Shown here one piece after another: positions 9,906-18,754 of a stretch of 64,000 nucleotides of DNA. The notes beneath the pieces are model-generated. The model saw only the letters and a program-made list of their open reading frames with translations. It searched no databases and was not told the DNA's origin. Position 1 is the first letter of the stretch. The number at the start of each line of letters is the position of its first letter. The stretch is from Lachnospiraceae bacterium (GTDB lineage Bacteria > Bacillota > Clostridia > Lachnospirales > Lachnospiraceae): contig BLMC01000007.1 of NCBI GenBank assembly GCA_011959805.1, positions 1 through 64,000 on the forward strand. The letters run 5' to 3'. The translations under genes were made by a program, and so were the position numbers.

Positions 9906-11504
9906 TTGTCAGATAAATCAACACAAATAAAGCAAGAAATAAAGGACACAATACATAAAGTAAAAAAGACAAGCGTGCGAAGTATTGTCACTGGACGGAT
10001 TGTTTCCATACTGCCTGTGGTGTTATTACAAGGTCTGATTATCTATGCACTTGCAAAGTGGCTTGTGCCATTTGCCACGCTATTTTATAGTGTTTTGTCT
10101 GTTCTGTCTGCGTTGTTTGTTTTGTTTTTAATCTCTAAGCGAGATGAGGGGGCTTACAAAATGCTGTGGCTTCTGGTGATGTTTGTGGCACCGTTGCCAG
10201 GCGCACTGATGTATCTACTCTATGGCAATAAGCGGACAGGTAAGGCGCTAGAGCAAAGACTGAAGGCAGTCAAAAACAGTCTTCCCATCACATTAATGGA
10301 GGATACAGAAGTTCAAGAACAGTTAAGACAGGAAGACAAACGCGTTGCACAAACGTGTACTTATGTCAAAAAGATTACAGGTTTTCCAGTGTTGAGAAAT
10401 GATACAGCACAGTATTATCCCGTAGGAGAACTCCTGTTTGAAGAGATGCTTTCTGCGTTAAAAGAAGCAAAGCGCTATGTATTTATTGAATATTTTATTG
10501 TACAGGAGGGTGTTCTGTGGCAGGCAATGGTTGATGTGATGGAACAGAAGGTGCAAGAGGGCGTAGATATTCGGGTGCTGTATGATGATATTGGAAGTAT
10601 TGGTACGTTTTCTCACAGAAACAGAATTTCTCTTTTAAAAAAGGGCATAAAATGTGAGAAATTTAATCCAATGATTGTGCTTAGCGGGGCGTTAAATAAC
10701 AGAGATCACCGTAAGATTATGGTGGTGGATGGTGTTGTGGCATTTAGCGGGGGCATCAATTTGGCAGATGAATATATCAATGAGGATCACCCTTTTGGAC
10801 ACTGGAAAGATATTGGTTTTCGGATAACAGGAGATGCTATCAGAAGTTATGCCTATATGTTTATAGAGTTTTGGAATGCTTCTTCTTTTGACAAGATTAC
10901 AAAAGAACTAATTGGTGAGGATTATGTTCCTATGCGAGTGCAAAAGGAATATAATTTTGATGGTTATGTGCAGCCGTATTATGATTCTCCGAACAGAGAA
11001 GATGCAGTGAGCAATAATCTTTTCATAGATTTACTTGGTCAATCAAAAGATTATGCATGGTTTTATACGCCTTATTTATTGTTGGGTGATGGTTTGCGCG
11101 ATGCGTTTGTGCGGGCGGCAAAGCGTGGTGTGGATGTCCGCATTATTATGCCTGGAATCCCTGATAAGAAACTTGTATATCGCATGTCAAGAAGTTACTA
11201 TCGCGATTTGTTAGAGGCAGGCGTTAGAATTTTTGAGTACACACCAGGATTTGTACATGCAAAGGCGTGTCTTGTCGACGACTGTATTGGTTCTGTCGGA
11301 ACAGTTAATCTTGATTATAGGAGTTTGTATCTACATTATGAATGTAATGCATTATTTTACAGAGCTTCTATTCTTACTGATTTGAAAAAAGATTTGGAAG
11401 TCTCTATGAAAGTCAGCAGAGAACGTACACTTTTGCATGAAAAAAAAGGGCTGGTACATGGTATCATTGATGGTATGTTGCGTATCTTTGCACCGTTAGT
11501 ATAA
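9906..11504 (+). CDS. cls: Cardiolipin synthase
   Basis: A phospholipase-D superfamily enzyme of about 532 residues that joins two phosphatidylglycerol molecules to make cardiolipin at the membrane. Two or three N-terminal transmembrane segments (ILPVVLLQGLIIYALAKWLV and MLWLLVMFVAPLPGALMYLL) are followed by two HKD motifs: HRKIMVVD with GGINLADEY, and HAKACLVD with GTVNLDYRS. Both catalytic histidines are intact. The TTG start at 9906 has AAGGAGG at 9891-9897; an upstream in-frame TTG at 9861 lacks a good site. The length is slightly above the usual 480-510 because of the N-terminal extension. Confidence 0.93.
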   Translation: MSDKSTQIKQEIKDTIHKVKKTSVRSIVTGRIVSILPVVLLQGLIIYALAKWLVPFATLFYSVLSVLSALFVLFLISKRDEGAYKMLWLLVMFVAPLPGALMYLLYGNKRTGKALEQRLKAVKNSLPITLMEDTEVQEQLRQEDKRVAQTCTYVKKITGFPVLRNDTAQYYPVGELLFEEMLSALKEAKRYVFIEYFIVQEGVLWQAMVDVMEQKVQEGVDIRVLYDDIGSIGTFSHRNRISLLKKGIKCEKFNPMIVLSGALNNRDHRKIMVVDGVVAFSGGINLADEYINEDHPFGHWKDIGFRITGDAIRSYAYMFIEFWNASSFDKITKELIGEDYVPMRVQKEYNFDGYVQPYYDSPNREDAVSNNLFIDLLGQSKDYAWFYTPYLLLGDGLRDAFVRAAKRGVDVRIIMPGIPDKKLVYRMSRSYYRDLLEAGVRIFEYTPGFVHAKACLVDDCIGSVGTVNLDYRSLYLHYECNALFYRASILTDLKKDLEVSMKVSRERTLLHEKKGLVHGIIDGMLRIFAPLV

Positions 11505-11589
11505 AAACTGTTTTTATAGTGTTAATGTTAAGGATGATAGACAGCTTTTTGTAAGCTTTATATTTCAGGAAAGAAAGGAACAATAAAAT

Positions 11590-12411
11590 ATGGTTATAGG
11601 AAATCATCTGTCTTGTGCAAGTGGTTATGAGATTATGGGGCGGGAAGAACTGAAATTGGGAGGAAATACTTTTGCTTTTTTTACTAGAAATCCAAGAGGC
11701 GGTGCAGCTCGAGAACATGATCCAGAAGATGCAGCAAGATTGTGCAAGTTTATGCAAGCACATAGTTTTGGAAAACTAGTTGCGCATGCACCCTATACAT
11801 TGAATGTATGTTCAGACAAGGAAAAAGTTAGAAATTTCTCGCGCGAGGCGATGGCAGAAGATTTAAGACGCATGGAATATTTGCCGGGAAACTATTATAA
11901 TTTTCATCCGGGTTCTCATGTAGGACAAGGAGCAGAAGTAGCAATTCCAATGATTGCAGATGCTATTAATTACGCTGTAAAACCGGAATATACTACAATT
12001 GTCTTGCTAGAAACAATGGCGGGAAAGGGTTCTGAGATTGGCGGAACGTTTGCGGAGTTGCGAGCGATTCTTGATTTGGTAGAGCAACAGGAAAACGTTG
12101 GAGTATGTTTTGATACCTGTCATGTGTGGGATGGAGGATATGATATTGTCAACAATTTGGATGGTGTTTTGAAAGAATTTGATGATATTATAGGGATTGA
12201 CCGACTTAAAGCGATTCATCTTAATGACAGCATGAATGTATGTGGTTCCCACAAAGACCGTCACCAAAAGATTGGTCAGGGTGAAATTGGCGCGGAGGCG
12301 TTAAAAGCAGTAGTAAAACATCCTTTGTTAAAAGATAAACCGTTTATTTTGGAAACACCAAATGATGATGCAGGATATATCAAAGAGATTGCTATGATTA
12401 AAAGTTGGTAG
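11590..12411 (+). CDS. nfo: Endonuclease IV (AP endonuclease)
   Basis: A 273-residue type 2 AP endonuclease that cuts 5' to abasic sites in base-excision repair and uses a three-metal centre. The family signatures are present: YNFHPGSHVGQG, LLETMAGKGSEIGG, GVCFDTCHVWDGGYD and HLNDSMNVCGSHKDRHQKIGQG, which supply the metal-binding His, Glu and Asp residues. The length matches the family. An AAAGGA ribosome binding site precedes ATG 11590. It sits between cls and a DUF896 gene with modest gaps, and no functional link to these neighbours is evident. Confidence 0.95.
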   Translation: MVIGNHLSCASGYEIMGREELKLGGNTFAFFTRNPRGGAAREHDPEDAARLCKFMQAHSFGKLVAHAPYTLNVCSDKEKVRNFSREAMAEDLRRMEYLPGNYYNFHPGSHVGQGAEVAIPMIADAINYAVKPEYTTIVLLETMAGKGSEIGGTFAELRAILDLVEQQENVGVCFDTCHVWDGGYDIVNNLDGVLKEFDDIIGIDRLKAIHLNDSMNVCGSHKDRHQKIGQGEIGAEALKAVVKHPLLKDKPFILETPNDDAGYIKEIAMIKSW

Positions 12412-12459
12412 CTACTTTTTTAAATTTTTATGTTGCAAAGGGTATATAGTGAGGTTAAT

Positions 12460-12696
12460 ATGGAGATAGAGGAAAAAATAAAACGAATTAATGAACTGTA
12501 TCATAAATCGCAGGCGGAAGGTCTTACTGAGGAGGAAAAAGCAGAACAGGCGGCGCTGCGAGCGGAATATGTGGCAAATATACGCGCTAATCTAAAAGGA
12601 CAACTGGATAATATTTGTATAAAAGAGCAGGATGGAAGTATTACAAATCTTGCAAAAAAGAGAGTAAAAAAGATGGAAGAACGCACGACAGAATGA
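12460..12696 (+). CDS. DUF896 family protein (YnzC-like)
   Basis: A 78-residue helical-hairpin protein of the DUF896/YnzC family. The N-terminal INELYHKSQAEGLTEEEKAEQ and the central LRAEYVANIRANLKGQLDNI are the family hallmarks. The Bacillus member YnzC lies near lexA and has no proven molecular role. The start is taken at ATG 12460; an upstream ATG at 12430 would add ten residues not seen in the family. The gene is 18 bp upstream of the 5-formyl-THF cyclo-ligase gene and likely shares its transcript. Confidence 0.85.
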   Translation: MEIEEKIKRINELYHKSQAEGLTEEEKAEQAALRAEYVANIRANLKGQLDNICIKEQDGSITNLAKKRVKKMEERTTE

Positions 12697-12714
12697 GCAT
12701 TATGGAGTGACGAA

Positions 12715-13296
12715 ATGGAAACCAAAGCAGAAATAAGAAAACGAATACTTGAGATTCGACAAGGGATGACAGATGAGGAAATTGCCGCAAAAAGTGAGGC
12801 GATTGTGCAGAAGGTAGTGAAAACACCAGAGTATAGAGAGGCTAACAATGTATTGTTGTATGCTGATTATTGTCAAGAAGTTGTAACACGTGGTATTTTT
12901 GAAGATGCCCTTCTCCACAGAAAAAAGATTTTTTTTCCAAAGGTAGATAAAATGACAAATACCATGGAATTTTATCAGATAATCTCTATTCGGCAACTTG
13001 AGAGAGGATATATGGATATCTTAGAACCAAAAGAAGATATCAAGATGCGTTATAAATTTCAACCGAAGGAAGACACATTGGCAGTTTTACCAGGGGTGGC
13101 GTTTGATACATCGGGTTATCGATTAGGATATGGAAAAGGATTTTATGATAAGTTTCTGGCAAGCAGACGTCAGATTTCAACGATGGCGTTAGCATTTGCA
13201 TGTCAGATTGTGGATGAAATTCCGCGGGATACACATGATATTAAGATGGACAAAATTGTGACAGAGGAAATTATCTATTCGTTTTTAAGAATATAA
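12715..13296 (+). CDS. 5-formyltetrahydrofolate cyclo-ligase
   Basis: A 193-residue enzyme that converts 5-formyl-THF to 5,10-methenyl-THF with ATP. The nucleotide and folate binding region LPGVAFDTSGYRLGYGKGFYDKFL near residue 125 is the diagnostic motif, and an N-terminal KAEIRKRILEIRQGM segment fits the family. It lies between the DUF896 gene and proA with short gaps (18 and 16 bp), so the three genes are probably one transcript. Length and motifs are normal. Confidence 0.92.
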   Translation: METKAEIRKRILEIRQGMTDEEIAAKSEAIVQKVVKTPEYREANNVLLYADYCQEVVTRGIFEDALLHRKKIFFPKVDKMTNTMEFYQIISIRQLERGYMDILEPKEDIKMRYKFQPKEDTLAVLPGVAFDTSGYRLGYGKGFYDKFLASRRQISTMALAFACQIVDEIPRDTHDIKMDKIVTEEIIYSFLRI

Positions 13297-13312
13297 GAAT
13301 GGAGTTTAAACT

Positions 13313-14596
13313 ATGACAATAAAAGAAAAAGCAGCGGCAATGAAGCTAGACAGCACACAGATGGCCTCCAAGTCTGCTAAGATAAGAAATCTTGCACTTT
13401 CGGCAATAATAACGGCATTACAACAAAATCAGAATGATATTTTCCAGGCAAATGAACAAGACTTAGCAGAAGCGGCAGAGAATCATATTCCAGAGGCAGT
13501 TGTAAAACGGTTAAAATTTACACCGCAGAAGCTTTCAGATGTGGTGAATGGTATTGAAAGTCTGATTGCGATGCCCGATAAAGTTTATGAGACACAGCTT
13601 GTTCGTGAGTTGGATGAGGGTTTGGTTCTTATTCGTGAAAGTTGTCCAATCGGTGTGATTGGCGTGATTTTTGAGGCGCGACCCGACGCGCTGGTACAGA
13701 TTGCTAGTCTGTGTATTAAAAGTGGCAACTGCGCAATATTAAAAGGCGGAAGCGAGACAAAAAATACAAATAAAATATTATTTTCTTTGATTTGGCATGC
13801 AGCTATTGAAAGTGGTTTGCCAGAGAATTGTCTGTTTCAGGCAGAGCAGCGCGACGAAATTTCAGAGTTATTGTCATGCCATGAGTCGGTTGATTTGTTG
13901 ATACCAAGAGGTTCTAATGCCTTTGTACAGTATATTATGAATCATACCAAAATTCCTGTGATGGGACACGCTGATGGTATCTGTCATATTTATGTAGATG
14001 AATCATTTGACATTGACAAAGCGATTCCGGTTATCGTTGACGCCAAGACACAATATACAGCTGCGTGTAATGCGGTGGAGACTCTATTGGTACACAAGGA
14101 TGCGGTAAGTATTTTAATGCCGCGGTTGAACAAGGTATTTCAGGAACATCATATTGAGTTGCGTGCTACTGCTGATATCGTCAAACAATATGGTAGCATA
14201 GAAGCGACAGACGAAGATTTTAGGACAGAATATCTTGATTTAATTCTCTCTGCAAAGACCGTTGAAAATATAGATGAGGCAATTGTGCATATCAATAAAT
14301 ATGGTTCTCACCATACGGATTGCATTATTACGGAGAATCAGGAAGCGGCGGAGTATTTTATGAGAATGGTGGATTCTGCTGGAGTGTATCAAAATTGTTC
14401 AACGCGCTTTGCAGATGGATTTCGCTATGGTTTTGGTGCTGAAGTAGGAATTAGCACTGGAAAGATTCATGCGAGGGGACCAGTAGGAATTGAAGGGCTA
14501 TTAACCTATAAATATAAACTTTATGGAAATGGTCAGATAGTCGCGGACTATGCTTCAGGAAAAAAAGAATTTCATTTTAAAGATTGTAAAAAGTAG
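13313..14596 (+). CDS. proA: Glutamate-5-semialdehyde dehydrogenase (gamma-glutamyl phosphate reductase)
   Basis: A 427-residue aldehyde-dehydrogenase-fold enzyme that reduces gamma-glutamyl phosphate with NADPH in the second step of proline synthesis. The catalytic cysteine lies in TQYTAACNAVETLLVH near residue 248; IGVIGVIFEARPDALVQIA and LKGGSETKNTN form the cofactor site, and the C-terminal GPVGIEGLLTYKYKLYGNGQ is typical. It starts after a GGAG site at 13301. Its pathway partner proB is upstream but not adjacent; the genes between them (cls, nfo, DUF896, cyclo-ligase) have no known proline role. Confidence 0.96.
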   Translation: MTIKEKAAAMKLDSTQMASKSAKIRNLALSAIITALQQNQNDIFQANEQDLAEAAENHIPEAVVKRLKFTPQKLSDVVNGIESLIAMPDKVYETQLVRELDEGLVLIRESCPIGVIGVIFEARPDALVQIASLCIKSGNCAILKGGSETKNTNKILFSLIWHAAIESGLPENCLFQAEQRDEISELLSCHESVDLLIPRGSNAFVQYIMNHTKIPVMGHADGICHIYVDESFDIDKAIPVIVDAKTQYTAACNAVETLLVHKDAVSILMPRLNKVFQEHHIELRATADIVKQYGSIEATDEDFRTEYLDLILSAKTVENIDEAIVHINKYGSHHTDCIITENQEAAEYFMRMVDSAGVYQNCSTRFADGFRYGFGAEVGISTGKIHARGPVGIEGLLTYKYKLYGNGQIVADYASGKKEFHFKDCKK

Positions 14597-14630
14597 TAAA
14601 ATTATAGTTGAATTAAGGGGGAATATTATA

Positions 14631-15398
14631 ATGAAGAAAAACTCACTTTGGCAAAAATGTAAGACTGGAATCTTGTTGGCTATATTGGCCGTTTTTGTGA
14701 CTGTAATAAAACCACCTGCCACAGCGTTTGCATTTAATGTGATACCGATTGACATGATAGAGATGTATTCCACATCAGCCACTCCTGTGTACGCGACTCC
14801 AGATGTGTATTCGCCGGTGGTAGTCTATCTTGATAGATTTATAAATGTGCGGGTTTTTGGAATTACAGACAATGGTTTTTTTCAAGTTGATTTGAATGGT
14901 ACTTATTATATACCAGGGGCATATTTGGTAACTCAGATTGAACCGGCAAAGACAGAAAAGCAGAAAGCGATAGATAACTTGAATGACTTGGTAGAAGCTT
15001 ATCGGATGCAATTGGAATTTATGGAAAGTTATAGTAAAAATTTTGCTTTGATTGATGTGACGGGGGATGGTATTCCTGAAATATTTGATGAAGCAGGCAA
15101 AGAAATTTATACATATTATGAAAAACGCCCAGTAATGATGTACTATTCAGAGAACCCAGTGAAGTTTTATTATTCTAAAAAAGAAAATAAACTTTTGGGA
15201 AAGTATACATGGAATAAAAAAGATATCTGGGAAGTTTATAGTAAAGATGTCTCTTTGTTGCCGTGGGGGCAGTTTAAATGTGTCGCTTTGGCAACGGCAC
15301 CTACAGAGAATGCACCTGTTATTTCTAGGGATTATACGAATAATGCAGAGACAAGAGGAGATCTTTATAATATTCTTAAAAAGATTTTATCACTGTGA
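14631..15398 (+). CDS. Secreted protein of unknown function with SH3-like segment
   Basis: A 255-residue exported protein. Residues 1-30 form a signal peptide: a positive start (MKKNSLWQKCKTG), a hydrophobic core (ILLAILAVFVTVI) and small residues before a likely cleavage near AFA. The next 60 residues (SATPVYATPDVYSPVVVYLD to YYIPGAYLV) look like a bacterial SH3-type repeat that could bind the cell wall. The rest contains ALIDVTGDGIPEIF, a calcium-binding-like DxTxDGxPE motif. I do not recognise the C-terminal part. The start at 14631 is supported by AAGGGGG a few bases upstream. The enzyme role, if any, is unknown. Confidence 0.65.
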   Translation: MKKNSLWQKCKTGILLAILAVFVTVIKPPATAFAFNVIPIDMIEMYSTSATPVYATPDVYSPVVVYLDRFINVRVFGITDNGFFQVDLNGTYYIPGAYLVTQIEPAKTEKQKAIDNLNDLVEAYRMQLEFMESYSKNFALIDVTGDGIPEIFDEAGKEIYTYYEKRPVMMYYSENPVKFYYSKKENKLLGKYTWNKKDIWEVYSKDVSLLPWGQFKCVALATAPTENAPVISRDYTNNAETRGDLYNILKKILSL

Positions 15399-15423
15399 TT
15401 TGTGTGTTTAAGGGGGATAGAAA

Positions 15424-15639
15424 ATGTTTTGGAAAAAGGCACCAACACAAAAAAATTCCTATGACAAAGAAAATCAGATTCCTATTCTTAAATGTAGTAT
15501 CTGCAATGGGGAGCAAGTTGCGGGTTTTAAGGATATCCACACTGGAAAGTTTGAGGAGATTATGTTTATAAAGAACAGTATCGATTTAGAAGAATTTAAA
15601 CAGAAATATGGGGTGGAAGCGTTGGAGAAGGAATATTAA
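15424..15639 (+). CDS. Small conserved CxxC protein
   Basis: A 71-residue protein with a single CxxC pair in LKCSICNGEQVAGFKDIHTGKF. I recall very similar small proteins across the Lachnospiraceae, sometimes mislabelled as aspartate dehydrogenase, but no function is established. It begins 25 bp after the secreted-protein gene with an AAGGGGG site at 15411-15417. A metal or redox role through the two cysteines is only a guess. Confidence 0.6.
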   Translation: MFWKKAPTQKNSYDKENQIPILKCSICNGEQVAGFKDIHTGKFEEIMFIKNSIDLEEFKQKYGVEALEKEY

Positions 15640-15694
15640 AGTTATTTTCTATTTGCCTGTCTAAGAAAGAGAAGAAATTCCTTTGAAAAAATAC

Positions 15695-15723
15695 TTTTCA
15701 ATTTGTGTTCTTTATGATAGAAT
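15695..15723 (+). promoter_or_regulatory. Possible promoter of amino-acid ABC operon
   Basis: TTTTCA at 15695 and TAGAAT at 15718 are spaced by 17 bases and lie 66 bp before the permease gene. The -35 box is poor, so this is a weak prediction. Confidence 0.35.
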
Positions 15724-15788
15724 GGGCGTTGGTATTGTGTGCGTAATGATTTAGGAATTCTCCCAATGGGCGAAAGGATGACAGACAA

Positions 15789-16487
15789 ATGACAGCAATT
15801 CAGCAATGGACTTCTGATTTTTCTAGTGAATTTTATAAGTGTTTTATAAAGGAAGACCGATATAAGCTTTTAATTAGCGGTGTCGGGGTGACGGTCAAGG
15901 TATCTCTGCTGGCAGTTTTTATTGGTATATTTATTGGAATGTTGATTGCGTTGTGCAATTTATCCAAGAGAAAACCGATTAAGTTTATTGGAAGTCTGTA
16001 TACAGATGTGATAAGAGGAACACCATCTGTTACACAGTTGATGATTATTTACTTTGTAGTATTTGCCACCGTGGACTTAGATAAATGGATTATTGCCGCG
16101 ATTGCCTTTGGTATTAATTCTGGTGCCTATGTGTCGGAGATTATTAGAGCAGGTATTATGTCGGTCGATCACGGACAGACGGAGGCAGGCAGATCATTAG
16201 GATTGAATGCATTTCAGACTATGACGCGGATTGTGATTCCGCAGGCAGTCAAGAATATCTTTCCAGCATTGTGCAATGAATTTATTGTGTTGATTAAAGA
16301 GACAGCAATTGTTGGTTATGTGGGATTGATGGATATTCAAAAAGCAGGTGATTTCATTAAGAGTGCTACATTTGTTGCGTTTATGCCACTTGTCGGAACA
16401 GCTGTTATTTATTATGTGCTGATTAAGATATTAACGTTGTTGCTACACAGAATAGAAAAAGTTCTAAGAAAGTCTGATATTCGTTAA
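15789..16487 (+). CDS. Polar amino-acid ABC transporter permease (His/Glu/Gln family)
   Basis: A 232-residue inner-membrane permease of the HisMQ type. About five transmembrane segments are visible, and the cytoplasmic EAA loop that contacts the ATPase reads EAGRSLGLNAFQTMTRIVIPQAVKNIFPA near residue 137. It forms an importer with the ATPase gene 70 bp downstream and the binding protein after that. Only one permease gene is present, so it would act as a homodimer. The family suggests cystine, glutamine or arginine as substrates; the exact one cannot be read from sequence. Confidence 0.9.
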   Translation: MTAIQQWTSDFSSEFYKCFIKEDRYKLLISGVGVTVKVSLLAVFIGIFIGMLIALCNLSKRKPIKFIGSLYTDVIRGTPSVTQLMIIYFVVFATVDLDKWIIAAIAFGINSGAYVSEIIRAGIMSVDHGQTEAGRSLGLNAFQTMTRIVIPQAVKNIFPALCNEFIVLIKETAIVGYVGLMDIQKAGDFIKSATFVAFMPLVGTAVIYYVLIKILTLLLHRIEKVLRKSDIR

Positions 16488-16557
16488 GAGTTGTCTTAAA
16501 ATTTGTGATAATTTCTTAAGTTGCATTCAAATGCAGAAAGGATATGGATAGGCTGAT

Positions 16558-17280
16558 ATGATCAAAGTGAAAAATTTACATAAAAGATTTGGAGACTTGA
16601 GTGTTCTAAATGGGATCAATGAGCACATTTCTCCGGGCGAAGTTGTAGTGGTAATTGGTCCGTCTGGCTCCGGTAAAAGTACGTTTTTGCGATGCCTGAA
16701 TCTACTTGAAGATGTGACAGAAGGTGAAATTTATGTGGATGATCAGATGATTAATACACCCAAGGTTAATATTAATGAAGTGCGACAGAAAATGGGTATG
16801 GTATTTCAACAATTTAATTTGTTTCCGCATTTAACCATTATGGAAAATATTACACTGGCACCAGTTCTCTTAAAAAAGATGACAAAAGAGCAAGCCGTTA
16901 AGAGAGGGTTAGATTTGTTAAAGCGCGTTAATCTGGAAGAGAAGGCACAAGCGTATCCGGCACAGCTATCCGGCGGACAGAAGCAGCGTGTTGCTATTGC
17001 CAGGGCACTTGCTATGAATCCTGAGATTATGCTTTTTGATGAGCCAACATCGGCGCTTGATCCAGAGATGGTTGGGGAGGTGCTTGACGTAATGAAGGAC
17101 CTTGCAAGATCTGGTATGACAATGGTGATTGTCACGCATGAGATGGGATTTGCAAGAGAAGTTGCAACAAGGGTACTTTTTGTCGATCAGGGTATAATTA
17201 TGGAGAGCGGTACACCAAAGGAAGTGTTTAATCATCCAAAAAATGAGCGGACAAAACTTTTTTTAAGCAAGGTTTTGTAA
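16558..17280 (+). CDS. Polar amino-acid ABC transporter ATP-binding protein
   Basis: A 240-residue ABC ATPase of the GlnQ/ArtP group. Walker A (GPSGSGKST) is near residue 35, the Q-loop ([13 protein letters not shown]) near 80, the ABC signature ([15 protein letters not shown]) near 135 and Walker B with switch ([14 protein letters not shown]) near 155, followed by [10 protein letters not shown]. All catalytic residues are intact. It powers the permease encoded just upstream. It is separated from the binding-protein gene by 97 bp containing an inverted repeat. Confidence 0.93.
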   Translation: MIKVKNLHKRFGDLSVLNGINEHISPGEVVVVIGPSGSGKSTFLRCLNLLEDVTEGEIYVDDQMINTPKVNINEVRQKMGMVFQQFNLFPHLTIMENITLAPVLLKKMTKEQAVKRGLDLLKRVNLEEKAQAYPAQLSGGQKQRVAIARALAMNPEIMLFDEPTSALDPEMVGEVLDVMKDLARSGMTMVIVTHEMGFAREVATRVLFVDQGIIMESGTPKEVFNHPKNERTKLFLSKVL

Positions 17281-17288
17281 ATACATAA

Positions 17289-17329
17289 AATATTTGTATT
17301 TTACCGTGGGTGAATAGTATACAAATATT
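17289..17329 (+). repeat. Perfect 11-bp inverted repeat between ATPase and binding-protein genes
   Basis: AATATTTGTAT at 17289-17299 is exactly mirrored by ATACAAATATT at 17319-17329 with a 19-base spacer. It could be an operator or an RNA hairpin that raises expression of the binding protein relative to the membrane parts. There is no T-run, so a terminator is unlikely. Confidence 0.5.
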
Positions 17330-17377
17330 ATGCCAAATGGCTTAATATACAAAATTATATTTTAGAGGAGGAACATT

Positions 17378-18259
17378 ATGAAAAAGGTAGCAAAAGCAGC
17401 AGCGCTTATGCTTGCAACAGTGATGATGACGGCGTCATTGACAGCATGTGGCAGCAAGCCAGATACAACGCAAGCCAATGATGCAGCAGTTAGTGGACAG
17501 CCACAGAAGACAGAGGAAAGTACAGTGGTAGAGAAACAGAATGAGACAGATACACAGAAGGCAACTCCAGAAGCAGAAACAACATTGACTTTTGGGACAA
17601 ATGCAGAATTTCCACCTTTTGAGTATGTAGCAAGCAGCGGTGTGATTGATCAGTATGATGGAATTGACATGGCGATTGCAAAGAATATTGCGGAAGCCAA
17701 TGGTATGACAGCAGTAGTTGAAAATATGGAATTTGATTCTTTGTTGGTTGCATTGCAGAATGGTCAGATTGATGCCGCTATCGCTGGCATGACTGTGACA
17801 GAGGACAGAAAAGAAGAGGCTGATTTTTCTACTCCATATTATACGGCGACTCAGGTTATGATTGTAAAAGAAGATTCCGATATTACTTCGGCAGCAGATA
17901 TGGCAGATAAGAAGATTTGTGTTATTCAGGGCTATACTGGAGAAATTTGTGTGAAGGATTTAGGATATCCCTACGAGGCATTTAAAAAGGGAACAGATGC
18001 CATCATGGAGTTGGTAAATGGAAAGTGTGACGTTGTTGTGATCGACTCTGCGACAGCAGAAAAATATGTATTTGATAATCAGGGCTTGAAGATTGTCGAG
18101 GATGCTTCTGCATTTGAGTCTGAAGAGTATGCTATTGCAGTGAAAAAAGGGAATACAGAGTTACTTGACAAAATTAATAAAGCGATTGAAACAATGCTTG
18201 CAGACGGCACTGTCGCAGAACTTGGCGCACAGTATATAGAAGCTATCTCAGCAGAATAA
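17378..18259 (+). CDS. Amino-acid ABC transporter substrate-binding lipoprotein (family 3)
   Basis: A 293-residue lipoprotein. The signal peptide ends in the lipobox LTAC near residue 24, so the mature protein is anchored by the cysteine. A low-complexity linker of about 40 residues (rich in Thr, Glu and Gln) precedes the periplasmic-binding fold, which begins at LTFGTNAEFPPFEYV; the signature NGQIDAAIAGMTVTEDRKEEADFSTPYY is diagnostic of solute-binding family 3. AGGAGG lies just before ATG 17378. It serves the permease and ATPase encoded upstream and is the last gene of that unit. Confidence 0.93.
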   Translation: MKKVAKAAALMLATVMMTASLTACGSKPDTTQANDAAVSGQPQKTEESTVVEKQNETDTQKATPEAETTLTFGTNAEFPPFEYVASSGVIDQYDGIDMAIAKNIAEANGMTAVVENMEFDSLLVALQNGQIDAAIAGMTVTEDRKEEADFSTPYYTATQVMIVKEDSDITSAADMADKKICVIQGYTGEICVKDLGYPYEAFKKGTDAIMELVNGKCDVVVIDSATAEKYVFDNQGLKIVEDASAFESEEYAIAVKKGNTELLDKINKAIETMLADGTVAELGAQYIEAISAE

Positions 18260-18286
18260 GATACATATTGATATACAGAACAAAAC

Positions 18287-18328
18287 AAACGGCGTAAGTA
18301 CACTATTCTTTGGTACTTGCGCCGTTTT
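18287..18328 (+). terminator. Terminator of the amino-acid ABC operon
   Basis: A 15-bp stem (18287-18301 with 18313-18327, one G-U pair) enclosing ACGGCGTAAGTAC/GTACTTGCGCCGT closes in a T-run. It follows the binding-protein stop by 28 bp. Confidence 0.9.
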
Positions 18329-18330
18329 TC

Positions 18331-18418
18331 TGCACAGACCCATGCAGAGGAAATAGGCCACTAAAGCGGCGTACAGGTCGCGTGTAAGTAGAAGAAGTCT
18401 TTCCTACTCGATTTTTAG
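18331..18418 (+). repeat. Degenerate copy of dispersed hairpin repeat
   Basis: The 3' half (AGCGGCGTACAGG then GTAGAAGAAGTCTTTCCTAC and TCGATT) matches the better copies at 53722-53808 (minus strand), 56462-56567 and 62852-62943. The 5' half (GCACAGACCCATGCAGAGG) is only loosely related. Like the others it begins right after a terminator T-run. The rest of the gap to 18754 (about 335 bp) contains no gene I can support; it must hold the pot promoter, but I cannot place one with confidence. Confidence 0.5.
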
Positions 18419-18754
18419 AAAAGATATCAATTTGTAGTGCGAGATAGAAAATTTTGGTAGTCGATTATTTAAGGCTAGAATATTATTTTAAAGTAGGCGC
18501 AAGAATAAGAAAATAAGCTGGGCAGAAAGCTATAAGATAGATTTTGTGGCTAAAAATATTTTAGTAGCATTTATATTAAGGATATGATACACTACAAAGT
18601 GATTCGTTATAGGAATTTAAAACGAGAAATAACGTCATTTTAAGACAGACATGATAGATAAAATAAACGATAAAATATAAGGTATTTTATCGCAGGCGGA
18701 AAGGAACAAGCACTAAGAGTTTAATAAATATACAATACATGAGGAGGATTTACG

